Of a stretch of 64,000 nucleotides of DNA, positions 47,275-55,492 are shown piece by piece. The translations under genes and the position numbers were made by a program. This DNA is from Mesorhizobium comanense. Its GTDB lineage: Bacteria > Pseudomonadota > Alphaproteobacteria > Rhizobiales > Rhizobiaceae. The DNA lies in the NCBI RefSeq assembly GCF_005503535.1, contig NZ_SCNN01000006.1:186001-250000 (forward strand), given 5' to 3'. Under the pieces are notes generated by a model, which worked only from the letters and a program-made list of their open reading frames with translations, searched no databases and had not been told where the DNA came from. Positions within the stretch are counted from its first letter, which is position 1. Each line of letters opens with the position of its first letter.

Positions 47275-47931
47275 ATGGCTTTCGGCTGGCTTCCGGGGGC
47301 CTTGGGCGACATCGCGCACGGCGCGGCCACGACGATCCTCCTGATCGCCGTGACCACGCTGGCGGGAACGCTGCTCAGCATACTGGGCGCGGCGGGGCGC
47401 AGAAACGGCCCCGCGCCGCTGCGCCACGCCATTGCCTGGTATGTCGAAGTGATGCGCAACACACCGTTCCTGGTGCAGCTGTTCTTCATCTTCTTCGGCC
47501 TGCCCAGCCTCGGCATCCGGCTCGACCCGATCCTGGCCGCCATGCTGGCGATGACGCTCAACATGGCCGCCTACACGATCGAGATCGTCGGCGCCGGCCT
47601 CGACGCGGTGCCGCACGGGCAGACCGAGGCGGCGCTGGCGCTGGGCTTGAGGCCACGCCAGGTCTTCGTCAAGATCGTGCTGCCGCAGGCGCTCAAGGTG
47701 ATCTATCCTGCGCTGACCAGCCAGATCGTCATCATGATGCTGGAATCGGCCGTGGTGTCGCAGATCGCGGTGCGCGAGCTGACCTATGAGGCCGACATGC
47801 TGCAGGCCCGCACCTTCCGCTCCTTCGAGACCTATTTCGTGGTCACACTGGTCTATCTCGGCCTGTCCATGGCCCTGCGCCGCTTGCTGGTCACCGGGGG
47901 GCGCCGCGCGCTCGGAGCCGGCGTGTCATGA
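47275..47931 (+). CDS. Polar amino acid type ABC permease, subunit 1
   Basis: The 218-aa permease has the HisMQ block WYVEVMRNTPFLVQLFFIFFGLP (about residues 58-80) and coupling loop GQTEAALALGLRPRQVFVKIVLPQALKVIYPAL. It starts 7 bases after the binding protein and overlaps the second permease by four bases. Confidence 0.94.
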   Translation: MAFGWLPGALGDIAHGAATTILLIAVTTLAGTLLSILGAAGRRNGPAPLRHAIAWYVEVMRNTPFLVQLFFIFFGLPSLGIRLDPILAAMLAMTLNMAAYTIEIVGAGLDAVPHGQTEAALALGLRPRQVFVKIVLPQALKVIYPALTSQIVIMMLESAVVSQIAVRELTYEADMLQARTFRSFETYFVVTLVYLGLSMALRRLLVTGGRRALGAGVS

Positions 47932-48575
47932 TCGAGTTCACCCTCTGGGACATCGTTCGCAATCTCCTTTTGGCCACGCGCTGGACGGTGCTGTTGTCGC
48001 TGGCCGCTTTCGTCGGCGGCGCACTGGTCGGCATGGCGGTGCTGTTCTTCAGGATCTCCAAGAATAACTGGAGCCGCCGCCTCGCCTCCGGCTACATCGC
48101 TCTGTTCCAGGGAACGCCGCTCCTGATGCAGCTGTTTCTGATGTTCTTCGGCCTGCCGATGCTGGGCCTGCGCATCGAACCCTGGACCGCGGCGGTGCTG
48201 GGCCTGACCTTCTTCGCCAGCGCCTATCTTGCCGAAATCTGGCGCTCCGGCGTCGATGCGCTGCCGCTCGGCCAATGGGACGCCGGCGCCAGCCTCGGCC
48301 TGCACTATCTGCAGGAACTCAGGCTGATCATCCTGCCCCAGGCGTTCTCGATCACCCGTGCGCCGACGGTGGGTTTCCTTGTGCAGCTCATCAAGTCGAC
48401 CGCATTGACCTCGATCATCGGCTTCGAGGAACTGGTGCGAACCTCCAACGCCATCAACAACGCCACCTTCGAACCGTTCAAGGTTTACGGCCTTGTGGCG
48501 CTGATCTTCTTCCTCATGTGCTTTCCGCTGACACAATATGCGCGCCGTCTCGAACGGCGGGGGCCAGGGCGCTAG
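47928..48575 (+). CDS. Polar amino acid type ABC permease, subunit 2
   Basis: The 215-aa permease has GYIALFQGTPLLMQLFLMFFGLP (about residues 56-78) and the EAA-type loop GQWDAGASLGLHYLQELRLIILPQAFSITRAP. It forms a heterodimer with the preceding protein. No ATPase gene follows; the next gene is a secreted hydrolase. The importer must use an ATPase encoded elsewhere. Confidence 0.94.
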   Translation: MIEFTLWDIVRNLLLATRWTVLLSLAAFVGGALVGMAVLFFRISKNNWSRRLASGYIALFQGTPLLMQLFLMFFGLPMLGLRIEPWTAAVLGLTFFASAYLAEIWRSGVDALPLGQWDAGASLGLHYLQELRLIILPQAFSITRAPTVGFLVQLIKSTALTSIIGFEELVRTSNAINNATFEPFKVYGLVALIFFLMCFPLTQYARRLERRGPGR

Positions 48576-48602
48576 AAGCCACGCGATCCCGAAGAAATCT
48601 CC

Positions 48603-48619
48603 GGCGCGGTATCCGCGCC
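48603..48619 (+). terminator. Hairpin ending the ureohydrolase/importer operon
   Basis: GGCGCGG-TAT-CCGCGCC is a perfect 7-bp stem 28 bases after the permease stop, with no strong U tract behind it. It supports the operon ending without an ATPase gene. Confidence 0.45.
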
Positions 48620-48694
48620 ACACAACCGTGATTTGCCGCGGGCCGGCCTGCGCCGCACTCTATGCACTCCGGTTTCGAGGAGAGGGCGGTGGCG

Positions 48695-49558
48695 ATGCGG
48701 ACGAAATATTTTCTCGCTCTCGCCGGCTTGGTCACCTTGTGGCTGGCCCAGCCGGCTGTCGCCACCGACCTGACGCCGGATCGCATCAGCATCCCGGCGG
48801 ACGGCAGGAACCAACCGGCGACGCTGGACGCAATGCTCTTCAAGCCGCAGGGGCAGGGGCCGTTTCCGGCGATCGTTGCCATGCATGGCTGCAGCGGCCT
48901 GTGGAGCGCGAAAGACAAGACGCGACTGAGCCCGCGCCATGCCGACTGGGGCGAGCGGTTCGCGGCGCTCGGCTATGTCGTGATCTTTCCCGATAGCTAC
49001 GGCTCGCGGGGGCTCGGCCCGCAGTGCAGGAACGGCGACCGTCAGGTCGAGCCCTATCGCGAGCGGGTGGAGGATGCCAATGCCGCCCGCCGCTACCTCC
49101 AGACTTTGCCCTATGTGAAGCCGGATGCCGTCGCCCTGCTCGGCTGGTCGAACGGTGGCTCGACCGTTCTCTACACGGTGCGTCCGAAGGATACGCCGAA
49201 GCCGGAGACACCGGACTTTCGCGCGGCGGTCGCCTTCTATCCCGGGTGCACCTCCATCGCCGACAAAGGCGATTGGGCGACACGCATGCCGCTGCTCATC
49301 CTGATGGGCGAAGCGGATGACTGGACACCGGCCAAGCCGTGCAAAACGCTGGCCGCCGCCAATCCTGACGGCGTGAAGCTCATCCTCTATCCCGGCGCCT
49401 ATCATGATTTCGACAATGAGGCGCAGCCGCTTCACGAACTGCACGGCCTGGCCTTCACCGCCAATGGCGACGGCGTTGCGCACACAGGATTCAATCCCGC
49501 CGCCCACGCGGCGGCGCTCAAGGACGTGCCCGACTTCCTCGCCGTGCTGAAGCAGTAG
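48695..49558 (+). CDS. Secreted dienelactone hydrolase-like alpha/beta hydrolase
   Basis: The 287-aa protein has a signal peptide (MRTKYFLALAGLVTLWLAQP, cut after AVA near residue 23). An alpha/beta hydrolase fold follows, with the nucleophile elbow GWSNGGS, so the nucleophile is serine rather than the cysteine of classical dienelactone hydrolase. LILMGEADDWTP carries the acidic residue and YPGAYHDFD the catalytic histidine. The substrate is unknown. A GTG two codons upstream is closer to the GAGGAGAGG ribosome site and could be the true start. Confidence 0.85.
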   Translation: MRTKYFLALAGLVTLWLAQPAVATDLTPDRISIPADGRNQPATLDAMLFKPQGQGPFPAIVAMHGCSGLWSAKDKTRLSPRHADWGERFAALGYVVIFPDSYGSRGLGPQCRNGDRQVEPYRERVEDANAARRYLQTLPYVKPDAVALLGWSNGGSTVLYTVRPKDTPKPETPDFRAAVAFYPGCTSIADKGDWATRMPLLILMGEADDWTPAKPCKTLAAANPDGVKLILYPGAYHDFDNEAQPLHELHGLAFTANGDGVAHTGFNPAAHAAALKDVPDFLAVLKQ

Positions 49559-49582
49559 ACGGCCGCCGGCCGCCACCGGGCC

Positions 49583-50992
49583 TCAGTGCCCGTGTCCGAA
49601 CGCCAGCGAAGGCGCGATGCGGTCGCGCCGCAGCCAGCGCGCCAAGAGCAATGCGGCCACCACCGCCAGCCCTGTCGAGAGGCCCATCCAGATGCCGACG
49701 CCATGGAAGCCGAAATGGAAGGCGAGCAGCACGCCGAGCGGCAGGCCGACACCCCAGTAGCCGATCGCCGCATAGATCATCGGCACCTTGGTGTCGTGGA
49801 GGCCGCGAAGCATGCCGGCGGCGACCGCCTGCGCCCCGTCGAAGATCTGGAACAGTGCCGCAAACACCAGGAACGACACGGCAAGCGCGATCACCCTGGC
49901 ATTGGCCGGGTTGGCGAGATCGATGAAGGCGCTGATCAGCAGATGCGGAAACAGGATCATCACCAGCCCCATCAGCGCCATGAACGAGACGCCGATGACG
50001 AACGCCGTCCAGCCGGCACGCGACACGCCCTCCGGGTTGCCGGCGCCATGCGCCAGCCCGACACGCACCGTCACCGCCTGGTTGAGGCCGAGCGGCACCA
50101 TGAAGGAGATCGAGGCGATCTGGATGGCGATGGCGTGCGCGGCCAGCGAATCGGCATCGATCAGGCCCATCAGCAGGGCGGCGGCGTTGAAGATCGTCAC
50201 CTCGAAGGCGAGGATACCGGCGATCGGCAGGCCGAGCCGCAGCAGTCCCTTGAAGCGCGGCCAGTCGGACCGCCAGAAGCGGCCGAACAGATGATAGCGC
50301 CGGAACGTCTTCTCCCACATCACCACGACCGCCATGCCGATGAACATCAGCATGCTGGACAGCGACGTGGCCAGGCCCGATCCGGCAATGCCCATGGCGG
50401 GGAAACCGAGATTGCCGAACATGAACATCCAGTTGAAGAGCACGTTGCAGGCGACGGCAACGAAGACGATGATGAGCGCCCAGCCCGGCCGCTCGAGCGC
50501 CGAGATGAACGAGCGCAGCACGATATAGCCGTAGAAGGGCAGCACCGCCCATTCCAGCCAGCGCAGGTAGATGCCGGCAGTATGGGCAAGCGCCGGTTCC
50601 TGCCCCATCGCCAGCAGGATTTCCTCGCCATGCCAAAGCACGATCCAGATCGGAATGCTGATGAGGATGGCCAGCCACAGGCCTTGCCGAACGGTGCGGC
50701 GCAGGTCGCGCACCGAATGGCGGCGGCGGCCGAGCTCGGTGGCGATCATCGGCGAGGTCGCCAGCATCAGGCCGAGGCCGAAGATCAGCGGCATGAAATA
50801 GAGGTTGGCGCCAAGCGCTCCCGCGGCCAGCGTGTCGGCCCCGAGCCGCCCCATCATCATGACGTCGGTGGCGGTCATTGCCGTCTGGCCGAGATTGGTC
50901 AGCACCATCGGCCAGGCGAGCGCCAGCGTCGCCCGGATTTCCTGACGCCAAAGATTTTCCGGCGCGCGAGCACCGGTTTCGATCGCAGACAT
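49583..50992 (-). CDS. MATE-family multidrug/cation efflux pump (NorM-like)
   Basis: The 469-aa protein has twelve membrane helices in two related halves. Family parts include LAWPMVLTNLGQTAMTATDVMMMGRLG (about residues 29-55), ANLYFMPLIFGLG and GLPIAGILAFEVTIFNAAALLMG in the second half. It exports cationic compounds by Na+ or H+ exchange. It is divergent from the AraC gene and converges with the hydrolase gene (24-base gap). Confidence 0.94.
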   Translation of the reverse strand: MSAIETGARAPENLWRQEIRATLALAWPMVLTNLGQTAMTATDVMMMGRLGADTLAAGALGANLYFMPLIFGLGLMLATSPMIATELGRRRHSVRDLRRTVRQGLWLAILISIPIWIVLWHGEEILLAMGQEPALAHTAGIYLRWLEWAVLPFYGYIVLRSFISALERPGWALIIVFVAVACNVLFNWMFMFGNLGFPAMGIAGSGLATSLSSMLMFIGMAVVVMWEKTFRRYHLFGRFWRSDWPRFKGLLRLGLPIAGILAFEVTIFNAAALLMGLIDADSLAAHAIAIQIASISFMVPLGLNQAVTVRVGLAHGAGNPEGVSRAGWTAFVIGVSFMALMGLVMILFPHLLISAFIDLANPANARVIALAVSFLVFAALFQIFDGAQAVAAGMLRGLHDTKVPMIYAAIGYWGVGLPLGVLLAFHFGFHGVGIWMGLSTGLAVVAALLLARWLRRDRIAPSLAFGHGH

Positions 50993-51190
50993 TGCTCCGC
51001 TCTTTCAGAACACGGCGCGTCGGGGAAAAGCCCGGAAGCCGTACAGCAACGGCACAAAATGGCGCCGTTTGCGCCGTCTATTGAACGAAATGCGACACAT
51101 TGGCAAGGGAGGAGGCGCCGGCAGCCATTGAGCCAGCGGGGCCAAGCAGCGGCAGCGTTCCCTTGGCGCCCTCGGTTTGCTACGCTTTTC

Positions 51191-51210
51191 GCCGGATTTG
51201 CAGATCCGGC
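51191..51210 (+). other. Hairpin just upstream of the AraC gene ribosome site
   Basis: GCCGGAT and ATCCGGC form a perfect 7-bp stem with a 6-base loop, 10 bases before AGGAGGGG (51221-51228). It could be an operator or an mRNA structure that controls translation of the regulator. The rest of the 50993-51232 gap shows nothing clear. Confidence 0.35.
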
Positions 51211-51232
51211 AAGATGCGTCAGGAGGGGAAGA

Positions 51233-52150
51233 TTGCCGTTCAGGCGCAGAAAGAACACGGCTGCCATTCCGCGCACCGCGCCTGCCTTCGAGCACATCGT
51301 GACCGAGGCCAGCGACAGTTTCCTGTGGCGGCTGGACGACTACCCCTGGGAGCGCAATGTCTGGAACTTCCATCCGGAATACGAAATCCATCTGCTGCGC
51401 AAATCCTCCGGCGTCGTGCTGGTCGGCGACCATATCGGCGAATTCGGCCCGGGCTATCTGACCATCGTCGGCGGCGGCCTGCCGCACGACTGGGTGACGG
51501 CCGTCCAGCCCGGCGAACTGATCGAGGGCCGCGACATTGTCCTCCAGTTCGATCCGGAGCGGCTGCGCGGATCGGCGGGGCTGCTGCCGGAATTGCGCGA
51601 GCTGGAGCCGTTCCTCGAACGGTCGTTGCGCGGCATGGTCTTCCATGGCAGGACCGCGCTCGATGGCGCCGAGCTGCTGGAGCGGATGGGCGCGGTGCGC
51701 GGACTGGCCAGGCTGCAGCTGTTCCTGCGCCTTCTGGATCTTCTGGCAGGCACGGACGAATATGAGCTCCTGTCGTCGCCGGACTTTTCGCCCGCTCTCG
51801 ATGCCGCCTCGCTGGACATCATCCAGCGTACGCTGACCCATCTGTTCCAGCATTTCGCCGAGGACCTGAAGCTGCCCGAACTGGCACAACAGGCGGGCAT
51901 GAGCGAAAGCACATTCTCGCGGTTCTTCCAGAAAAACACCGGCAATGCCTTCAGCGACCATCTCGCCAAGCTCAGGCTCTGGCAGGCCTGCAAGCTGCTC
52001 GCCGACACCGACATCCCGATCACCGATATCTGTTTCCAGGTCGGCTACATGAACATCTCCAATTTCAACCGCGCCTTCCTGCGCAGGCACAAGATGACGC
52101 CTTCGTCCTATCGCCGGCTGTCGCGGCAAAGGCTGACATTGCGCGCCTGA
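51233..52150 (+). CDS. AraC-family regulator of the pentitol/polyol locus
   Basis: The 305-aa protein starts at a TTG (51233) with AGGAGG six bases upstream; no ATG or GTG fits. The frame is open far upstream only because it is the complement of the MATE gene. An N-terminal cupin-like domain (WNFHPEYEIHLLRKSSG; GPGYLTIVGGGLPHDW) is followed by the AraC DNA-binding domain (LPELAQQAGMSESTFSRFFQ, and ITDICFQVGYMNISNFNRAF). It probably activates the downstream importer and dehydrogenase genes on binding the polyol. Confidence 0.9.
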   Translation: MPFRRRKNTAAIPRTAPAFEHIVTEASDSFLWRLDDYPWERNVWNFHPEYEIHLLRKSSGVVLVGDHIGEFGPGYLTIVGGGLPHDWVTAVQPGELIEGRDIVLQFDPERLRGSAGLLPELRELEPFLERSLRGMVFHGRTALDGAELLERMGAVRGLARLQLFLRLLDLLAGTDEYELLSSPDFSPALDAASLDIIQRTLTHLFQHFAEDLKLPELAQQAGMSESTFSRFFQKNTGNAFSDHLAKLRLWQACKLLADTDIPITDICFQVGYMNISNFNRAFLRRHKMTPSSYRRLSRQRLTLRA

Positions 52151-52355
52151 GCAGCCCGCCGACGGTTGCCGCGGGCGGCGCTGGTACTCATGTGACGGGC
52201 GGAGTCGGTCTGCCCGGCTTTTTGCGCCGCACAATGCATAAAAGTACAGGTCTGCTGCAACGGTGCTTCTAGCGGGGACCACCGCGAGGTCGCATTTTGG
52301 CGTCGGGTGGCATGTCGCTCGGGCGATGGTGAGGATCGCGCAACCTGGGGACGTC

Positions 52356-52371
52356 CACTTCCCGCGAAGTG
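52356..52371 (+). other. Small hairpin before the sugar-binding protein ribosome site
   Basis: CACTTC-CCGC-GAAGTG is a perfect 6-bp stem-loop ending just upstream of GGAGGAG (52376-52382). It could influence translation initiation of the binding protein. No convincing promoter was seen in the rest of the 52151-52389 gap. Confidence 0.3.
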
Positions 52372-52389
52372 TTCTGGAGGAGAAAAATC

Positions 52390-53664
52390 ATGAAACCAAA
52401 TAGGCTTGCTGCGAGTTTGGGCGCGGCTTTCGTGCTTACCGCTTCCGTTTCAACGATGGCCCTGGCGCAGGCGCCTGTCTGCTCGGCGCCGGTCAAGGTC
52501 CTGGCGCAGCCGCGCGACGGCCTGACGCTGCTGGAGGACTCCAAGGACGAGTTCAAGAAACTCTCCGGCGCCGGCTTCCAGATCGACTATCTGAACGAGA
52601 ACGACCGCCGGGCAAAATCGCGCGCCGATGCGTCCACCGTCGGCAATTACAACGTGTACTATGTCGACGAAGCCAATGTGGCGCTGTTCGCCTCGTCGAA
52701 ATGGATCGTGCCGCTCGCCGATTATTACCCGGCTGACTATGACTATGCCGACTTCGACCCCGGCCGCCAGAAGGTCGCCACCTATGACGGCAAGGTGTGG
52801 TTCGCGCCGCTGACCGGCGGCGGCGACCTCATGGTCTACCGCAAGGATGTGCTCGAAGCCGCCGGTATCCAGCCGCCCAAGACGCTGGATGAGCTGATCG
52901 CCGACGTGCCGAAGCTGACCAACGCCGACAAGGGCATGTACGGCATCGCGCTGCGCGGCGCGCGCGGTTCGGGCGCCAATGTCTGGCGCTGGATGCCCTT
53001 CTTCAAGGCCTATGGCGGCAAGTGGTTCGACGGCGACAAGCCGGCTTTCAATTCCGAGGCGGCCGTCAAGGCGACCGAGACCTACCTGAAGCTGTTCAAG
53101 GACTCGGCGCCCGGCACGCAGACCGGCAGCTGGGATGAATCGACCGGCGCCTTCCTGTCAGGCCAGGTCGCCATCCTGGTCGAATCGACGCCGCTGTCGG
53201 GCATGGCGGTCGATCCGAAGACCTCGCAGGTGGTCGGTAAGATCGGCTTCCTGCCGCCGCCCTCGCCGCTGCCGGGCGGCGGCTATGGCCACGGCCTCGC
53301 CATCGCGGCCAAGGCCAATGCCGACGACGCCTCGAAGAAGTGCGCGGGCCTGTTCATCGCCTGGGCGACGTCCAAGGAAAACGAGAAGCGCCGGCTCGAT
53401 GCGCACCAGTTCGGCGAGCTGAACCGCACCAGCATCCTGTCCAGCAAGGAATTCGCCGATATCTACGGCGCCGACCTCGGCCAGGCGCTGGCCGAAACCG
53501 GCAAGGTCACGGCGGTCAATTTCTGGCAGGACCCGCGCTGGCCCGATCTCGGCGACCGCTGGGGCATCATCCTCGAAGAACTGGTCACGGGAACGCGCAC
53601 CGACATCAAGGGCGGCCTCAACGAGCTCGAGGCCTACGCCAATGATCTGGTGAAAAAGAAGTAA
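52390..53664 (+). CDS. CUT1 sugar/polyol-binding protein
   Basis: The 424-aa periplasmic protein starts at ATG 52390 after GGAGGAG; the signal peptide (about residues 1-27) ends SVSTMALAQ. Its family 1 binding fold shows KVWFAPLTGGGDLMVYRKDVLEAAGIQPPKTLDELIADV-type text and WRWMPFFKAYGGKWFD. Such proteins deliver oligosaccharides or sugar alcohols. The neighbouring xylitol dehydrogenase-like gene points to a pentitol or hexitol. A long hairpin separates it from its permeases. Confidence 0.92.
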   Translation: MKPNRLAASLGAAFVLTASVSTMALAQAPVCSAPVKVLAQPRDGLTLLEDSKDEFKKLSGAGFQIDYLNENDRRAKSRADASTVGNYNVYYVDEANVALFASSKWIVPLADYYPADYDYADFDPGRQKVATYDGKVWFAPLTGGGDLMVYRKDVLEAAGIQPPKTLDELIADVPKLTNADKGMYGIALRGARGSGANVWRWMPFFKAYGGKWFDGDKPAFNSEAAVKATETYLKLFKDSAPGTQTGSWDESTGAFLSGQVAILVESTPLSGMAVDPKTSQVVGKIGFLPPPSPLPGGGYGHGLAIAAKANADDASKKCAGLFIAWATSKENEKRRLDAHQFGELNRTSILSSKEFADIYGADLGQALAETGKVTAVNFWQDPRWPDLGDRWGIILEELVTGTRTDIKGGLNELEAYANDLVKKK

Positions 53665-53672
53665 TCCTCCCG

Positions 53673-53728
53673 CCCGCGGCGCGCGGTCCACGGCGCTCGA
53701 ACGAGTGCCGGGACCTGCGCGCCGCGGG
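53673..53728 (+). other. Long intercistronic stem-loop between binding-protein and permease genes
   Basis: CCCGCGGCGCGC (53673-53684) pairs with GCGCGCCGCGGG (53717-53728). GGTCC pairs with GGACC next to it, and CGGCGCTCG (53691-53699) pairs with CGAGTGCCG (53702-53710). Together they make a stem of ~26 base pairs with only small bulges, followed by ATTTTC. Such structures keep binding-protein mRNA abundant and reduce read-through into the permeases. Confidence 0.8.
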
Positions 53729-53801
53729 ATTTTCACAGGGGTCATCGCCTTCGCAAGGAGGTGGCCCGGCCAGGCATCCGAGACAGAAGCGAGTATAGGC
53801 A

Positions 53802-54668
53802 ATGCGCCGGCGCTCATCCCTGCCCGTCACTTTCGTCGTCCCCACGCTCGCCATCCTGCTGGTGCTGTCGATGGTGCCGACGCTCTACGCCATCGTCATC
53901 GCCTTGCAGAACCGCGAGTTGAGTTCGGCAAGCTATTCCTGGGTCTGGTTCTCGAATTTCATCGATCTCTTCCTCGACCGCCGGTTCCTCAATGCGGTCT
54001 GGGTATCGGTCAAATGGGAAGTCGTCACCGTCGTCGCGACCATGACGGTGGCGATAGGGCTTGGCGTGCTGATGTTCGAGGTCGCCAGCCCGCGCCTGCG
54101 CAATGTCTACTGCCTTTTGTTCATCATTCCGGTGCTGCTGCCGCGCGTCTCGGCGGCCTTCGTCTGGAAGTTCGCCTATCACCCGCTTTACGGCATCGCC
54201 ACCTATCCCTATCGCCTGCTGACCGGCGGCCTGATCTTCGATCCGCTGTCGAAGCCCGCAACGGCGCTGTTCGCCGTGGCCTCGGTCGACGTCTGGCAAT
54301 GGGGCCTGTTCTTTGCCGTCATCGTGCTGAAGCTGCTCGAAACCCTGCCACCGCAGCCGATCGAGGCGGCGCGGCTCGACCATGCAAGGCGCTGGCAGAT
54401 CCATGCCTATGTCACCCTGCCGATGCTGAAGGCCCCGCTGATCAGCCTGATGTTCGTCAAGATGATCGAGTCGCTGCGTTCCTTCGACCTGATCTACGTC
54501 ATGACGCGCGGCGGCCCGGGCGTGGCGACCGAGACGCTCGACATGTATGCCTTCTCGCAAGGCTTCATCGAATCCGGCAAGGTTTCCTATGCCTCGGCCA
54601 TGGCGGTGCTGATGATGATCGCCACCGTCATCACCTTCACCATGCTGTGGAAGCGGGTGCAGGCATGA
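53802..54668 (+). CDS. CUT1 ABC permease, subunit 1
   Basis: The 288-aa permease has six membrane segments and the MalF-type coupling loop LPPQPIEAARLDHARRWQIHAYVTLPMLKAPL (about residues 184-215). It starts at ATG 53802 with only a weak ribosome site, downstream of the long hairpin. Its stop overlaps the next permease by four bases. Confidence 0.92.
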   Translation: MRRRSSLPVTFVVPTLAILLVLSMVPTLYAIVIALQNRELSSASYSWVWFSNFIDLFLDRRFLNAVWVSVKWEVVTVVATMTVAIGLGVLMFEVASPRLRNVYCLLFIIPVLLPRVSAAFVWKFAYHPLYGIATYPYRLLTGGLIFDPLSKPATALFAVASVDVWQWGLFFAVIVLKLLETLPPQPIEAARLDHARRWQIHAYVTLPMLKAPLISLMFVKMIESLRSFDLIYVMTRGGPGVATETLDMYAFSQGFIESGKVSYASAMAVLMMIATVITFTMLWKRVQA

Positions 54669-55477
54669 GGATCGGCAGACTGATTGGCCAGGCGGTTCTG
54701 GCAATCGCGGGCTTCCTGGCGGTGTTTCCGCTGCTGTGGACAGCACTCAATTCGCTGAAGAACAATGTCGACATCATCACCCGCGTGCCGCGCGTGGTGT
54801 TCACGCCCACGCTTGCCAACATCAGCTACATCCTCGGCCGCGACAGCGTGCTGACCGGGCTCTACAATTCGGTCGTCGCCTGCGGCTGCGCGGTGCTGGT
54901 CGGCGTCGTGCTCGGCTTGCCCGCGGCCTACGCCGTGGCGCGCTATCCCAACCGCTGGGCGGGCGACATCCAGTTCTTCGTGCTGTCGCTGCGCTTCCTG
55001 CCGCCTGTGGCGGTGGCCATCCCGCTGATGGTGATCTGGCTGCAGATCGGGCTCTACGACACTTTGCCGGCGTTGATCGTCACCTACTCGCTGCTCACCA
55101 TCTCGGTGATCATGTGGCTGGCCATACCTGCCTTCCAGGCCGTTCCCAAGGAGATCGAGGAAGCGGCCTTCGTCGATGGCTACGGCGCCTATTCGGTATT
55201 CTGGCGCATCGCGTTGCCGGTCGCGGCGCGCTCGCTGGCAGGCGCCGTCGCCTTCAGTTTCGTGCTGGTCTGGAACGAGTTTCTCATCGCGCTGATGCTG
55301 TCGAGCTCCAACGCCAAGACCTTGCCGATCGTCGCGTCGGAGCTCTCCCAGCAAGGCATGAATGTGCCCTGGGGCATCCTCAATGCCTCGGTCGTGCTGC
55401 TGTCGCTTCCGCCATTGCTGTTCCTTGGCGTGCTCAGCGGCTTCCTGAATTCCGTGTTCCGGCAGAAAAAGACTTGA
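54665..55477 (+). CDS. CUT1 ABC permease, subunit 2
   Basis: The 270-aa permease starts at ATG 54665 (MRIGRLIGQAVLAIAGFLAVFPLLW), inside the ATGA overlap; the frame is open far upstream but there it is a shadow of subunit 1. It has the MalG-type loop PKEIEEAAFVDGYGAYSVFWRIALPVAARSL and the ending FLNSVFRQKKT. It forms the channel with subunit 1. Confidence 0.93.
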   Translation: MRIGRLIGQAVLAIAGFLAVFPLLWTALNSLKNNVDIITRVPRVVFTPTLANISYILGRDSVLTGLYNSVVACGCAVLVGVVLGLPAAYAVARYPNRWAGDIQFFVLSLRFLPPVAVAIPLMVIWLQIGLYDTLPALIVTYSLLTISVIMWLAIPAFQAVPKEIEEAAFVDGYGAYSVFWRIALPVAARSLAGAVAFSFVLVWNEFLIALMLSSSNAKTLPIVASELSQQGMNVPWGILNASVVLLSLPPLLFLGVLSGFLNSVFRQKKT

Positions 55478-55492
55478 TGCGAGGATTGGCCG

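Noticed and set aside
49586..51232. Very long plus-strand open frame (to 52150) that would give an 854-aa protein
   Set aside because: Most of it is the complement of the MATE pump gene and is Arg/His/Gln-rich. Only the part from TTG 51233 has AraC-family features and a ribosome site.
53705..54664. Possible long N-terminal extension of the second CUT1 permease
   Set aside because: It is out of frame with the first permease, which fully accounts for the region, and has low-complexity shadow composition.
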